NCBI RefSeq assembly: GCF_024623785.1 | Contig: NZ_JANKBZ010000006.1 | Span: 124,001 to 188,000, forward strand | Length of the DNA: 64,000 nucleotides | Direction: 5' to 3' | From: Archangium lipolyticum | GTDB lineage: Bacteria; Myxococcota; Myxococcia; Myxococcales; Myxococcaceae | Part shown: positions 51,871 to 63,300 of the stretch, piece after piece | How positions within the stretch are numbered: the first letter of the stretch is position 1 | How the letters are laid out: every line of letters starts with the position of its first letter | Made by a program: the position numbers and the translations under genes | Notes under the pieces: model-generated | What the model saw: only the letters and a program-made list of their open reading frames with translations | Databases searched by the model: none | What the model was told of the DNA's origin: nothing

Positions 51871-52920
51871 TCAGCCGTGACGCGCCACCCGATCCGCGCG
51901 CCGCAGCAGGAAGCCGATCTCCAGCCCCGTGGAGTCCACATCGGGCGTCACGGTGTCTTCCGCGACCACGGCCAGCCCGGCCTCCTGGAACAGCTTCAGC
52001 CAGAAAGCCCGCGTCTCCAGCCGCTGCCGCGTGAAGGGATGGAAGAGGTAGTAGGGGTTGTAGTACGCGAGCGAGAGCCCGTGGCGCATGGCGCGCGGCT
52101 CGTCCATCTTCTGGTCCACCTCGATGACCACCAGGTGGATGTCCGGGAAGCGCTCCGTGAGCTGCTTGAGGAAGCCCACGACGCCCGCCTCGCCCTCCTG
52201 GCCCAGGATCTCATGGAGCACGAAGCCGAGCACCGTCAGGTCCGGCGAGAACGACAGCGGCGTGCGGAAGAACTCCACCGCGCCGCTGCACGTCAGCTGA
52301 ATCCGGCTCTGGAGGTGCTCGCGCTCGACCAGCGCCACGGCCGCCTCATAACCCTTGCGGTCCGGCTCCACGCCCCACGCCTGGATTTCGGGGAACAGCT
52401 TGCAGAACTCCACGAGGTACAAGGCGTTGCCACAGCCGAGGTCCAGCACGCGCTTCACGCCGCCCGGAATCTGGGACATCAGCCGGCGGGTGAGAGGGAT
52501 GGCGTCGTAGTGGCTGATGGCGCAGCTGCCAATTCCAACCAGGTCCGCACGCCGCGAGGCGCTCCCGCTCCCGACCTTCAGCTTGTCACCGAGCTCGAGG
52601 AACGTCTGTCCATACCCACCGATGAGCATGGTGTACCAGCCGCGGAACTCCGCGAGGCCGCGCATCTTGTCGAGCATGTGCACGCGCCCGTTGGCCCCAC
52701 CCAGGTAGCCCTCGTTGCGCATGAACTGCAGGAGCGCGGAGGCGCGCGCGGGCTCGAGCTCGAGCCGCTTGAACAGCTCGCCCTCGTCCTGCTCACCCTT
52801 GGTGAGCGCGTCATAGATGCCACTCTCGAAGACGTGGTGGATGGCCGCCGCCACCACGAACGCACGAATGGGCTGAAGCGCCTCGATGAGGCGGACCTCG
52901 GTCGACGAAAAGGTATCCAT
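51871..52920 (-). CDS. 2-ketoarginine methyltransferase-like enzyme
   Basis: 349 residues. An N-terminal winged-helix dimerisation region (about 1-150) is followed by a SAM-binding domain: VLDLGCGNALYLVEFCKLFP, VGIGSCAISHYDAIPLTRRL before it and DLTVLGFVLHEILGQEGEAG after it. The C-terminus has MRHGLSLAYYNPYYLFHPFT and DSTGLEIGFLLRR. The whole resembles the MrsA family, which adds a methyl to 5-guanidino-2-oxopentanoate (2-ketoarginine) so that an aminotransferase can form 3-methylarginine. The aminotransferase gene lies directly upstream (8 bases). It is the last gene of the NRPS-linked set. Substrate by family resemblance, not proven. Confidence 0.82.
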   Translation of the reverse strand: MDTFSSTEVRLIEALQPIRAFVVAAAIHHVFESGIYDALTKGEQDEGELFKRLELEPARASALLQFMRNEGYLGGANGRVHMLDKMRGLAEFRGWYTMLIGGYGQTFLELGDKLKVGSGSASRRADLVGIGSCAISHYDAIPLTRRLMSQIPGGVKRVLDLGCGNALYLVEFCKLFPEIQAWGVEPDRKGYEAAVALVEREHLQSRIQLTCSGAVEFFRTPLSFSPDLTVLGFVLHEILGQEGEAGVVGFLKQLTERFPDIHLVVIEVDQKMDEPRAMRHGLSLAYYNPYYLFHPFTRQRLETRAFWLKLFQEAGLAVVAEDTVTPDVDSTGLEIGFLLRRADRVARHG

Positions 52921-52928
52921 GGTTTTTT

Positions 52929-54083
52929 TCAGATCCTCGGAGATGCGTGTCCGTAGATGGCGAGCGATTCGGCGAGCAACTTGAGGGCGCGCGAGAGCGT
53001 GTCCCTCGGGGCACCGAGCGGCAGCCGGATGAAGGGGCCGCTCACGCCCTCGTACTGGCTGCACGTCGCGAGCAGGAGCCCGAGCTCGCGCAGGACGGTG
53101 TCGCCGTAGGCCTCGATGTCCTCCACGGGCAGGGACGCGAACAGCTGCGTGCCCCCCACGCCGGGCTCGCACACGACACCGGGCACCTGTCGCAACGCCT
53201 CCGACAGGAGGCGCCTGCCACTCTCCACGTGGTCCACGAGCGCCGCGTTGCCATGCTCGAGGATGGACGCCGCGAGCCGCTGGGACGGGCCCGACACGCA
53301 CACGCACTCGCGCTCGAGCAGCGCCGACAGCATGCGCACGTTCTCCGCGCTCGACAGGACCCAGCCCACCCGAAGACCCGGCGAGCCGTAGTTCTTGGAC
53401 ATGCTGTTGACGGTGTACACGTGCGGCCAGGCCTCGCGATTCGCCAGCGGCGACCCACGGTCCACCCCCGGCTTCGCGAAGCTGTCGTAGACCACGTCCG
53501 CGAGCAGCTTCGCGCCGCGCGAGGCGGCGAGCTCCGCGAGCCGCGCCATCTGGGCGGACGACAGCACCTGCCCCGTGGGGTTGTTGGGGCTGTTCACATA
53601 GATGAGCCGCGTGTCCTCGCCGAGCAGGCTCTCGAGCTCCCCGAGCCCCGCCGCCGCGGAGAAGTAGCGGACGCGGAACCCCGCCGCGCGCAGCATCTGG
53701 GGAATGCAGATGTAGACGGGAGCCTGCACCAACGCCACGCTCCCCGGCTGCGCCAGCGCACGGATGACCAGGGAGAGGCCGTGCAGCGCCCCATTCGAGA
53801 CGAGGATCTCCTCGGGGTTGGGAGAAATCTTGTTGACCGCTCGCTCGCGGGCCTCGATCGCCCGCAGGAGGAAGGCCGAGCCTTCACAAGGGCCATACGC
53901 CAGCGTGTCCTCGGCGTGCAGCACCCCGTCGGGAAACGGGCTCGGCCAGCACGGCACGTTCTCCGCGACGTTGATGAAGGTCCGGTCTGGGCACGCATCC
54001 ACGTAACGCAGCCGTTGCTGCAGGAAGGTGAAAGGGCTGTCCGCGTCGACGATGCTACGCTGCGCTGTGAGATTGCGGGCCAT
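52929..54083 (-). CDS. PLP-dependent class I/II aminotransferase (MrsB-like partner)
   Basis: 384 residues. Fold type I: YGPCEGSAFLLRAIEARERA, NGALHGLSLVIRALAQPGS, VNSPNNPTGQV (cofactor-contacting), DVVYDSFAKPG, the PLP Lys in NSMSKNYGSPGLRVGW and a C-terminal Arg in FIRLPLGAPRD for the substrate carboxylate. With the adjacent methyltransferase it can interconvert arginine and 2-ketoarginine and re-aminate the methylated keto acid. The ATG at 54083 was chosen; an earlier ATG at 54131 is possible. 232 bases separate it from the dehydrogenase gene upstream. Confidence 0.88.
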   Translation of the reverse strand: MARNLTAQRSIVDADSPFTFLQQRLRYVDACPDRTFINVAENVPCWPSPFPDGVLHAEDTLAYGPCEGSAFLLRAIEARERAVNKISPNPEEILVSNGALHGLSLVIRALAQPGSVALVQAPVYICIPQMLRAAGFRVRYFSAAAGLGELESLLGEDTRLIYVNSPNNPTGQVLSSAQMARLAELAASRGAKLLADVVYDSFAKPGVDRGSPLANREAWPHVYTVNSMSKNYGSPGLRVGWVLSSAENVRMLSALLERECVCVSGPSQRLAASILEHGNAALVDHVESGRRLLSEALRQVPGVVCEPGVGGTQLFASLPVEDIEAYGDTVLRELGLLLATCSQYEGVSGPFIRLPLGAPRDTLSRALKLLAESLAIYGHASPRI

Positions 54084-54274
54084 GCGAAAATTTTCTAGGG
54101 AAGCGGCGTCAGTGCCGTGCGGCGTTCGCATGGGACGTCTGCGAACACAGAGCCGCTGGCGGAAGTCGAGAAAGGTTGCTCCGCCCGTGGCGGATGTACT
54201 CTACGAGCGAAGCCTGCGACATCTTCAATGACACTATCAGACGTTTGCGGCGATGGGCAACGCGGAGTTGGGGC

Positions 54275-54298
54275 GCCGCGTACCTCGACGCGGCGCAC
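54275..54298. terminator. perfect hairpin between dehydrogenase and aminotransferase genes
   Basis: GCGCCGCGT and ACGCGGCGC form a 9-bp perfect stem with loop ACCTCG. It lies 18 bases after the stop of the dehydrogenase gene (minus strand). No U tract follows, so it may be a weak terminator or RNA-stabilising hairpin. The rest of 54084-54315 shows nothing else. Confidence 0.45.
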
Positions 54299-54315
54299 CT
54301 GGAATCCCGCGCGAC

Positions 54316-55188
54316 TCAGTACTTGTGGAATCCCTCGCCGCTTTTGCGCCCGAGCTTGCCGGCCGCCACCATCTTGCGCAGCAGCGGACTGCAACGGAAC
54401 TTCGGGTCCTGGTAGCTCTCATACAGGACGTCGATCGAGCTGACGACCGTATCGAGGCCGATCAGGTCGGCGGTCTCGAGCGGACCCATGGCGTGTCCGT
54501 AACATTGCTTGAAAATCTCGTCGATCGCCCGCGCATCGGCGACCTGATCCTGAACGAGAAAGGCCGCCTCGTTCATCATGAGGTGCGAGATGCGGTTGGC
54601 GACGAAGCCCGGCAGGTCGTTGACGACGATCGCCGACTTGCCAAGCGCCGCGAGGAGCGCCGAGGCCCTATCGAGCGTCGCCTGCGTCGTATGAAAACCG
54701 CGGATGACCTCCACCGCGGACTTCAGATAGACGGGGTTCATGAAGTGCATGCCGACGATCTGCTGCGGCCTGCGCGTCACGGCTGCGATCCGGGTGATGG
54801 AGATGCAGGAGGTATTGACGCCAAAACACACTTCCGGGCGGCAGATGGCGTCCAGCTCGGTGTAGACGGCGCTCTTGGTCGCGAAGACCTCTGGAACGTT
54901 CTCGACGATGAAATCGCAGCCGGCGACATCCGCGAGACGCGTCGTGAAACGCAGCCGTTCGAGGGCCTCCGACACCTTCACCTTCGGTAGCGTCGCCTTC
55001 ACCAGACCGCCGAAACGCACCAGCCGTACGATCTCCTCGCGCGCCCGCGCGAGGGCCGCGTCCGAGACGTCGACCAGCACCGCCGACAGGCCATGCAGCA
55101 CCAGGTCGTGCGCTACCCCGATGCCCATCGTTCCGGCTCCGATGACACCGACGGTCTTCAGGTCTGCCGTTGTGTCTCCATTACTCAC
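54316..55188 (-). CDS. 3-hydroxyacyl-CoA dehydrogenase family protein
   Basis: 290 residues from a GTG (55188) that overlaps the hydrolase stop (GTGA), with GGAGG upstream. Rossmann motif VGVIGAGTMGIGVAHDLVLH; catalytic Ser/His region NTSCISITRIAAVTRRP, IVGMHFMNPV, and C-terminal GPLETADLIGLDTVV. Complete HBDH-like two-domain protein, cytoplasmic. It uses NAD(P)H on beta-hydroxyacyl thioesters. In NRPS/PKS clusters relatives prepare hydroxy- or methoxy-malonyl units or act on carrier-bound intermediates; which applies here cannot be read from sequence. Confidence 0.85.
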   Translation of the reverse strand: MSNGDTTADLKTVGVIGAGTMGIGVAHDLVLHGLSAVLVDVSDAALARAREEIVRLVRFGGLVKATLPKVKVSEALERLRFTTRLADVAGCDFIVENVPEVFATKSAVYTELDAICRPEVCFGVNTSCISITRIAAVTRRPQQIVGMHFMNPVYLKSAVEVIRGFHTTQATLDRASALLAALGKSAIVVNDLPGFVANRISHLMMNEAAFLVQDQVADARAIDEIFKQCYGHAMGPLETADLIGLDTVVSSIDVLYESYQDPKFRCSPLLRKMVAAGKLGRKSGEGFHKY

Positions 55189-57305
55189 TGTGCGGCCTCC
55201 AAGGTTGCGCCGGACTTCTCGCCCGGCGTGGGCGGTACGACATCGAGCGCCCAGCAATAAAAGCTTAGCTCGTCGACATCTTGTTCAACGAGCGCCGTCA
55301 ACGTGGTGCCGCCACCGTGTCCCGAGTCCCGGAGCGACAACAGGAAATAGGGTCCGCCCTGCGTGCCTTCGGCCTGGAGCCTGGCGACCATCTTGAGCGG
55401 ATCATGCGGCGGCGCGACCCGGTCGTTCGCCGCCGACACGAAGGCCATCACGGGATAGCGGCGATCGGCCCGGATGTTGTGGTAGGGCGAATACCCGGCG
55501 AGATACGCACCCTCGACGGGATCCTCGGGCGAGCCGTATTCGACGGTCGCCGAGCTCAGGTGGCCGAAACTCGGGAAGCGCAGCATGTCGAGGATGGGCG
55601 CGCGGCAGTAGACGGCGCCGAAGGCCTCGGGCGCTTGCAGGGCGGTGGTGGCGACGAGCAGACCCCCGTTGCTGTTGCCGCGTGAGACGAGCCTGGAGGG
55701 TGTCGTGTAGCCCGCTGAGACGAGCCACCGCGCCGCCGCGATGTAGTCGTCGAAGGCGTTCTGCCGCCGCGTCTTGCATGCCGCCTGGTGCCAGGCGCGG
55801 CCGTATTCGCCGCCACCTCGAATGTTGGCGAAGGCAAGCACGCCTCCCAGCTTCAGCCAGGCGGCATTGAGCGCCGAGAAGCGAGGATCCAGCGCGATGT
55901 TGAAGCCACCGTAGGCGTTCAGGCGCACGGGCTGGCGTCCGTCGCGGGGCAGGCCCTTCCGGTGGACGATGAACATCGACACCCGCGTACCGTCGAGCGA
56001 CTCGTACCAGACCTGGTCCGTCACATACTCCGACGCGTCGAGCCCGACGTCGGGGACGTGGTACGGCGACAGGCGATCCGTCGCGTAGTCATAGCGGTAG
56101 ACCGAGGGTGCCTGAACGTACGACGTGAAGCTCACCCACACCTCGTCGCCGCGCCAGGAGCCGCTGATGCCGCTGACGATGCCGTCTCCCTCGTTGCGAT
56201 TCACCGAGCCGAGGGCTGGCAGCGCGAGGTCGCGGAGGTAGGTGCCGTCCTCGGCGTGGATGCGCACGCGATGCGACGCCGCATGCGAGTAGACGGCGTA
56301 GAGCCGGCCGCCGACACCGGTGACCGTCTGCAGCGTGTCCGAGTTCTCGGGGATGAGCGTCCGCCACTCCGTCGGCGCCGTCAGCGACGCGACGCACAGA
56401 CGGCCGCGCGGCGCGTCGAGGTCGGTCTGGATGAGCAGCGAGTCGCCAATCACCTGCACCTGGTTGACGGACCGCATGACGGGAGCCACCGGCACGAGTG
56501 CGTCGTCTTCGAGGCGCAGCAGGTAGACGACATTGGCGTGCACATAGTCCCACTTGCAGAGCACGGCGAAACGGCGGCACTCGCTCATCTTGACGGTGCA
56601 CCAGTACTCTTTCTCCTGGTCATCGCCGAAGACGCGGCGGGCGGGCACGCCCGATCCGATCCGGTGCTCGTAGATGGAGTTCCAGTGCGCCTCGTCGCCC
56701 GGGGGCACCTCGCCCGGCTCGGGACACGCCGCATAGAAGAATCCCGACGAGTCGGGTCGCCAGGCCACCGACGTGTGGCTCGTACCCCGAGGCCGGTCGG
56801 GAAGCAGCCGCCCCGTCTCGACGTCGAGCACGTGGATCACCGCGTCGTGGGCGTTGCCAATGGACTTCCCGAACGCGACCAGCGCACCGTTGGGTGACGG
56901 CACGGCGTAGACCAGCGCCTCGTTGCTCGCCCACGTGTTGGGGTCGAGCAGCGTCTCGAGCGGCGCGCCCTTGCCGCGCCGGAACATGAACTTGAGCTTG
57001 TTGTCGCTGGCGTCCGCCTTCCAGAGAAACTCGCGTCCGTTCGGCCCGGCGCAAATCGGCGGAGAGAGCCGCGCATAGCGCGCTGAGCGGGCGACCGTTT
57101 CCCGCAGCCAGTCGCGTCCCGGCAACGCGCGCAGCACGGAGTGCGTGACGGCTTCCTGCGCGGCGATCCACGCCTGGGTCTCCGGGGCGTCGAGCCGCTC
57201 CAGCCAGGCGTAGGGATCTTCAAACCGCTTGCCGTGCAACGTGTAGCCGCTCTCCGGCTCACACCGCGTCGTGGGGAACTCCAGGGTCCGGTTCAGGTTC
57301 TTCAT
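55185..57305 (-). CDS. prolyl-oligopeptidase-type serine hydrolase (S9A-like)
   Basis: 706 residues without a signal peptide, so cytoplasmic. N-terminal seven-bladed propeller (about 70-420) and alpha/beta-hydrolase domain: catalytic Ser in SRGNSNGGLLVATTALQAPE, Asp in VSAANDRVAPPHDPLKM and His in RDSGHGGGTTLT. YGGFNIALDPRFSALNAAWL and ANIRGGGEYGRAWHQA are S9A hallmarks. The ATG overlaps the NRPS stop (TGATG; GGAGG upstream). S9 enzymes cleave after proline in short peptides, and the first NRPS A domain is predicted to load Pro, so product release, activation or self-protection by cleavage is an attractive idea. Confidence 0.9.
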   Translation of the reverse strand: MKNLNRTLEFPTTRCEPESGYTLHGKRFEDPYAWLERLDAPETQAWIAAQEAVTHSVLRALPGRDWLRETVARSARYARLSPPICAGPNGREFLWKADASDNKLKFMFRRGKGAPLETLLDPNTWASNEALVYAVPSPNGALVAFGKSIGNAHDAVIHVLDVETGRLLPDRPRGTSHTSVAWRPDSSGFFYAACPEPGEVPPGDEAHWNSIYEHRIGSGVPARRVFGDDQEKEYWCTVKMSECRRFAVLCKWDYVHANVVYLLRLEDDALVPVAPVMRSVNQVQVIGDSLLIQTDLDAPRGRLCVASLTAPTEWRTLIPENSDTLQTVTGVGGRLYAVYSHAASHRVRIHAEDGTYLRDLALPALGSVNRNEGDGIVSGISGSWRGDEVWVSFTSYVQAPSVYRYDYATDRLSPYHVPDVGLDASEYVTDQVWYESLDGTRVSMFIVHRKGLPRDGRQPVRLNAYGGFNIALDPRFSALNAAWLKLGGVLAFANIRGGGEYGRAWHQAACKTRRQNAFDDYIAAARWLVSAGYTTPSRLVSRGNSNGGLLVATTALQAPEAFGAVYCRAPILDMLRFPSFGHLSSATVEYGSPEDPVEGAYLAGYSPYHNIRADRRYPVMAFVSAANDRVAPPHDPLKMVARLQAEGTQGGPYFLLSLRDSGHGGGTTLTALVEQDVDELSFYCWALDVVPPTPGEKSGATLEAAQ

Positions 57306-60300
57306 CACGAGCCCCTCCTCCGGCGCGCGACCAACTTGCTGCGATTCGCATCGCCGGGTTCAGTCCGGCGCACGGTGTCGCGGTCCGCCGCCGGCTCCTT
57401 CAGGTACGCCGCCTGAGCGCGCAGCGTCGGGAAGCGGAAGAGCGTGGCCACCGGTACCTCGCGGCCCAGCGCTTCGCGCAGAAGGCTCTGAAGACGAACG
57501 AGCCCCAGTGACGTGCCGCCGAGATCGAAGAAGTTGTCGTCGAGCCCAATGCGCTCGGTGCCAAGCGCACGCGCCCACGCCGCGGCGACGGCCTGCTCGA
57601 TCCGGTCGCTGGGAGCGGCGTAGGCCGGGCGGTCGCCGCCGGTCGCCACCGCCTGCGGTGCCGGCAGCGCCCGGCGGTCCACCTTGCCACTCGCGTTGAG
57701 AGGCAGCGTCGGCAGCTGCACGAAGTGCGACGGCACCATGTAATCCGGAAGCGCCGCGGCGAGACCCGCGCGCAGCGCCTCCTCGAGCTGGGGTCCGGCG
57801 CGGTCTTCTTCGGCGACGTAGTAACCGCAGAGGCTCGCATCGCCGCCCGTGGCACCGCGCACGGCCACCACCGCGTCCTTGATGCCCTTGCAGCGCCGCA
57901 TCATGGCTTCCACCTCGCCGAGCTCGACACGGAAGCCACGCACCTTCACCTGATGATCGATGCGGCCGCGGTACTCGATCTGCCCATCGTCCCGCCACCG
58001 CGCGGCGTCGCCGGTGCGGTAGAGACGGCCGCCATCGGCACCGTGCCCGAAGGTATCGGGAACGAAGCTCGCCGCCGTCAGGTCAGGCCGGTTGAGATAG
58101 CAGCGCGCCAGACCGGCGCCACCGATCGCCAACTCGCCCACGACGCCGACCGGCGCCAGACCCCCGTGATGGTCGATGATGCGGAGCGTGACGCCCGCGA
58201 GCGGTTTGCCGATCGGGATCTCCCCGGAGCCGTCCCAATCCGCGAGCGAGAACCCGCTGGCGTAGATCGCCGCCTCGGTCGGGCCGTAGAGATTGTGGAT
58301 CCGCACCGCCGGACAGAGCGAGCGGAAGGCCTCGATCGGACCCGGTACGGCGGCCTCGCCCGCCAGGAACACATGGCGCAGGCTCCCGAGTCGCTGCGCG
58401 GTGGTGGCGTCGAGCCCCTCGACCCAAGCTCCGAACATGGACGGAACGAAGTTGAGGTGCGTCACGTTGTGGCGGGCGATCGCCGCGACGATCGCCAGCG
58501 GGTCGCGCTCGCCCCCGGGTTCGAGGAGCGCCAGCCGGCCGCCTGCGTGCATCCAGCCGAACAGCTCCGCCGCCGAGACGTCGAAGGTGCTGGCGGTCTT
58601 GTGCAGGTAGACGCCGTCGGCCTCGAGCGGATACGCCTGCTGAAGCGCGAGGATCGTATTGACGATGGCGCGGTGCTCGACGACGACGGCCTTCGGTGTC
58701 CCGGTCGAGCCGGAGGTGTACAGCAGGTACGCGGCGTCTTCCGGACGCGCGCTGTCGCTGGCCGCGGGCGCGCCGCCCTGCTCGACCAGAGCGCGGACAC
58801 CACAGGTTTCGCAGCTCGTGAGCAGGAAGGCCGGGTCGGCGTCGTTTCCGAGGATGAGGCGTGCACCACTATCGCGAAGCATGAACGCCGTCCGATCCGG
58901 TGGCGTTTTCGGATCGATGGGCAGATAAGCGCCACCCGCCTTCAACACGCCGAAGACGGCAACGACGAAGTCGACCGAGCGCTCGAGGCGCAAGGCGACG
59001 ACGGAGCCGCGCCCCACGCCCTTCGCGGTCAAAGCCGCGGCCAGACGGGTCACCCGCTGATCGAAAGACGTATAGGTGAGCGTCTCGCCGGTGGCGGACA
59101 AGATGGCGGGCCGGTCACCGAAGCGGGCGGTCGCCGCGCTGAGCAGCGCCGGTAGCGTCATCGCGTCTGCCTGAGGCCGCGGCACCGGCGACGTCGCCAA
59201 CGTGTCGAGGAATGCGCGTCCCTCGTCGTCGACGAGGCTCAGCTTTCCGATGGGCGCATCCGGACCCGTGGCGATGCGGAGGCCAAGCGTCGCGAAGTAG
59301 CGCGCGAACCGCGCCACCGTCTCGGGACGGAACAGGTCCGAGGCATACTCGAACGTGGCGGTCAGCCCTCCGTCTCGCTCGGCCAGGTACAGCGAGAGGT
59401 CGAACTTGCTGGCGACCACGTCCGTGTCTCGCGGCGTCACCTTCAGCCCGGCGCTGTTCGGAACCGAGAGGTCGATGTTCTGCAGCGCCAGGAACGCGTC
59501 GAACAGGGGGTTGCGCGCGGTGTCTCGCGCCGCGCCCAGGCGCTCGACGAGCTCCTCGAACGGATAGTCCTGGTGCTCGAAGGCATCGAGCGTCGTCCGG
59601 CGCACATCCGCCAGGAAGGCGCGGAAGCTCTTCCGCGCATCGAGCTGATTGCCGAGCGCGAGCGTGTTGACGAAGACGCCGACGATGTCTTCCAGGTCGG
59701 CGTGGTTGCGGCCCGCGACCGGTGTACCCACGACGGTGCGGTCCTGCCCGGTGAGCTTGGCGAGGAAGACGTGGAAGGCCGCCAGGCTGACCATGAAGAG
59801 GCTTGCGCCCTCCTCACGGGCAAGACGGCGCCAGCCATCCACGACCGCCGGTGGCAGGGTGAAGTGGGTGAGCGCCCCGGCCGTGGTGCGAACCGGCGGC
59901 CGCGGCAGATCCGTCGGCAGGTTCAGGACCGGCGTCTCACCGGTGAAGCGGCTGCTCCAGAAATCCGCCAGGCGTTGCCGGCGCTGCTGCTGCGCGGGCG
60001 TCTCCAGCCAGGCGACGTAGTCCACGTACTGCAGACGCGGCGGAGTCAGTGTCTCGCCGGCATAGAGCTTCAGCAGGTCGCGCAACAGGATACCGGTCGA
60101 GACGCCATCCAGCGCGATGTGATGGAAATCGAGAGCCAGTGTCGCTTGCTCCTGCCCCGTGCGCAGGAGCAAGGCCCGGATCAGCGGCGGCCTGGCGAGG
60201 TCGAACGGCCGTACGAAAGCCGTGATGCGCTGAGGCACCTCGCTGGCCGTGACGTCCGCTACGGCGAACGGTACCTGCACCGTGTCCTCGATACGCTGGA

Positions 60301-63300
60301 AGAGCACGCCGTCCTCGAGGAAGAAGCCGGTGCGCAGCGCCGCGTACCGGGCCACCAGGGCCGTCAACGCGCGTTCGAGCCTCGCCGCATCGACAGCACC
60401 GCTGAGCTCGACCGCGAGCGGCAGGTTATAGGCCAGGGTCTCGGGCGCGAGTGCGCTCAGCACGAAGAACCGCTGCTGAGCTGGCGACACCCGGTAGCGC
60501 GCCTGCGGTGCCAACGCCTGGATGGGCTCGTGGCGTTGGAGCGCGGCGGCGCGAATCCGCTCGGCGATGGCGCCGAGCGTCGCCTCCTCGTAGATCGCCG
60601 CCAATGGCAGCGCGACACCGAAGGCCCGCTGGACGCGCGCCGCCAGCAGCATCGCCTTGAGCGAATGGCCTCCCTGCGCGAAGAAGTCCGAGTCGGTACC
60701 GAGCTTCGCGGCGTCGACGCCAAGAGTGGAGGCCCACAGCTCAGCGAGCTTCACCGCGAGCGGGTCACCGAGCGGCACCGACCGGGGCGCCGGCGCAGCC
60801 GTGGTAGCCACGGCACGCAGACGCCGCCGATCGACCTTGCCGTTACCGGTGAGCGGCACGGCCTCGATGCCGATGAACACAGGCGGCACCATGTAGGACG
60901 GCAGCGTCTTTCCCAGCTCGGCGCGCCAGCGGGACGCATCCTCGGGCGAGACCTTGCCCTCCTGCGGCACCACATACGCCACCAGGCGGCGCCGCCCTCC
61001 TCCGTCGTCCACATCCAGGACGACGGCCTCCTTCACCCCGGCCAGCTGGCGCAACCTCTGCTCTATCTCCCCCAGCTCGACCCGGAATCCTCGAATCTTG
61101 ACCTGCTGGTCTATACGCCCGAGGTACGTGACGGTTCCGTCGGGCTTCCAGCACCCGAGGTCTCCGGAGCGATACACCCGCTCGCTTCGCGCCGCCTCCG
61201 GCAACAACGAGGCCGGCATCGTCGCGTCCGGCAGGCCTCGACGGTAGCGCTCCGCCGTGAGGTCATCCCGGCCGTAGTAGCCCCGGCCGACGGGCCGGCC
61301 TCCGAGGTAGATTTCTCCCGGCGTGCCAACGGGCTGGCTCATCCCGTTCTCGTCGAGCACGAAGATACGGAAGTTCGACACCGGCTTGCCCAGGGCGGGT
61401 CGCGCCGCGACCTCGCTTCCCGCCCCGAAGGCGGCGGCGATCACCAGGTGCGTCTCGGAGGGTCCGTAGTGGTTGTGCAGCGTCACACGTCCCTCGCGCA
61501 CGGCCTGCGCGAGCAACGGCCCCACCATCAGCGCTTCACCCGCCGCGATGAAGTGGCGCACGCACGCCGGAACGGCCGCGGCCATCTCCGCGTCGGCGAA
61601 GAAGGTATCGAGCAGTGCCGGCGTCAAGTACACGACCTCGACCCCGCGGCGCTCGAGCAGCGCCAACAGCCTCGGCACGTCCCGCTGTACCCCCGGAGGG
61701 ATGAGGTGCAGTTGGCCACCTGTCAGAAGGGTCGTGAACATCTCCTGCGCCGACACATCGAAGCCGATGGAGGCCAGCTGCAGCACCTTGGGTACCGCCG
61801 GCAGTCCCATTTTCTCCCGGGTGTACTCGGCCAGGTTGAGCATCGTGAAGTGCTCGACCATGACGCACTTGGAGTTGCCCGTGGAGCCCGAGGTCGAAAT
61901 CAAATACAGCAGGTCATCGGGCCCGCTCTCCACCGTCGGCACCGGCGCCGCGGGCGCCGTCTCCAGCCGGTCCAGCGACAGCAGCGTGCGCGCCCTGCCC
62001 TCCCCGGACTGTCCGGCCTCCTTCAGCCACTCGAGCTTGCGTCCTTCGAGCGCCGACGTGGTGCTGACGAGGTGTTTGACTCCCACCGAGCTCAGTACCT
62101 CTTCGATTCTCCCGTCCGGCAGCTCGGGGTCGAACGGCAGGTAGGCGCCTCCCGCCGCGATGATTCCCAGCACCGCCGCCACCATGTCCGGCGAGCGCTC
62201 CACCAGCAGGCCCACCACCGTCTCCCGCTTCACTCCAGAGGCGCGCAACACGGCCGCTATCCTCTCGGCTCGGGCCGCCAGCTGGGCGTACGTGAGCTGC
62301 CCTTCCTCCCACACCACCGCCACGCGCTCCGGCGTTCTCGCGGCCTGGGCCGCGAACGCGGCCGGCACGCTCGGCCCGAGCGCGACATTCCTGTCCGTGG
62401 CGTTGAAGGCGACAACCACCTGCTGCCGCTCCTCTTCGCCCATGACGTCGAGCTTGCTGACCCTCCGCCCCGGCTCTTGCACCAGCAGTCGCAGGGCCCG
62501 CTCGAAGTAGGTGCACAGCCTCTCGGCCTCCTCCGCGGTGAACGCCGGCTGCGCGTGGCTCACCACCAGTTGCAGGCGCTCTCCCGTTGTATCCACCGTG
62601 AACTCGAGCTGCATGTCGGTCCGGACATGCCCCTCGGCCTCTATCTTCCTCTCGGCCCCGGCCGTCAGCGCTCCGTCGTCTCCGAAGTCCGTGTAGTTGA
62701 AGAAGGCCGAGAAGAACGGATTGCCCCCGCGCGCGTCCTCCCCGGTCACACGGATGATTTCCGCCAGAGGCAGACGCTCGTAGGGCCTGACGGCCTGAAG
62801 GCGCGCCTCCACCGTCCGCGCCAGCTCCTCCCAGCTCGCCTCGGCCGGCATCCGGATGCGGAACGGAATGGTGTTGAGGAAGCAGCCCAGCAGCCGGTCA
62901 CCGTCAACACACGTCGGCCGGTCGTGCGCCACCAGTCCAACCACCATGTCCGCGTGGTAGTTGAACATCGACATTGCTTCCAGGTACGCCGTCAAGCACA
63001 GCGTCTTGACACTCACGCCCCGCGCCTTCGCCGCCCCGCGCACCGCGGTGACAAGCGTCGGTGGCAGCTCGCGGCTCATCTCCCGCACGTCGTGCGGCTC
63101 GTTGCGCCGCGCTTCGGCGAATTTGTCGAGAGGCACGAAGCCCTGGAGCTCCTCGCGCCAGAAGGCGGCGGCCTCGGGCCTGCGTCGCTCGAGCAGTTGC
63201 TGCAGAACGTGCTCGCGGTGCCGGCTGCTCAGCGGCTCCGGTCGGAAGCCGGGCTCCACCTCCAGGCGGCGGTAGATGGCGTCGAGCTCGCGCACGAACA

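Noticed and set aside
51447-52034. 195-codon plus-strand frame overlapping the DUF1622 gene and terminator
   Set aside because: Out-of-frame reading of the DUF1622 gene that runs through the hairpin; Arg/Ala/Pro-rich without features.
54240-60900. Possible base-composition shift marking horizontal transfer of part of the NRPS cluster
   Set aside because: Only an impression from codon endings; not measured, and all genes here remain very GC-rich.
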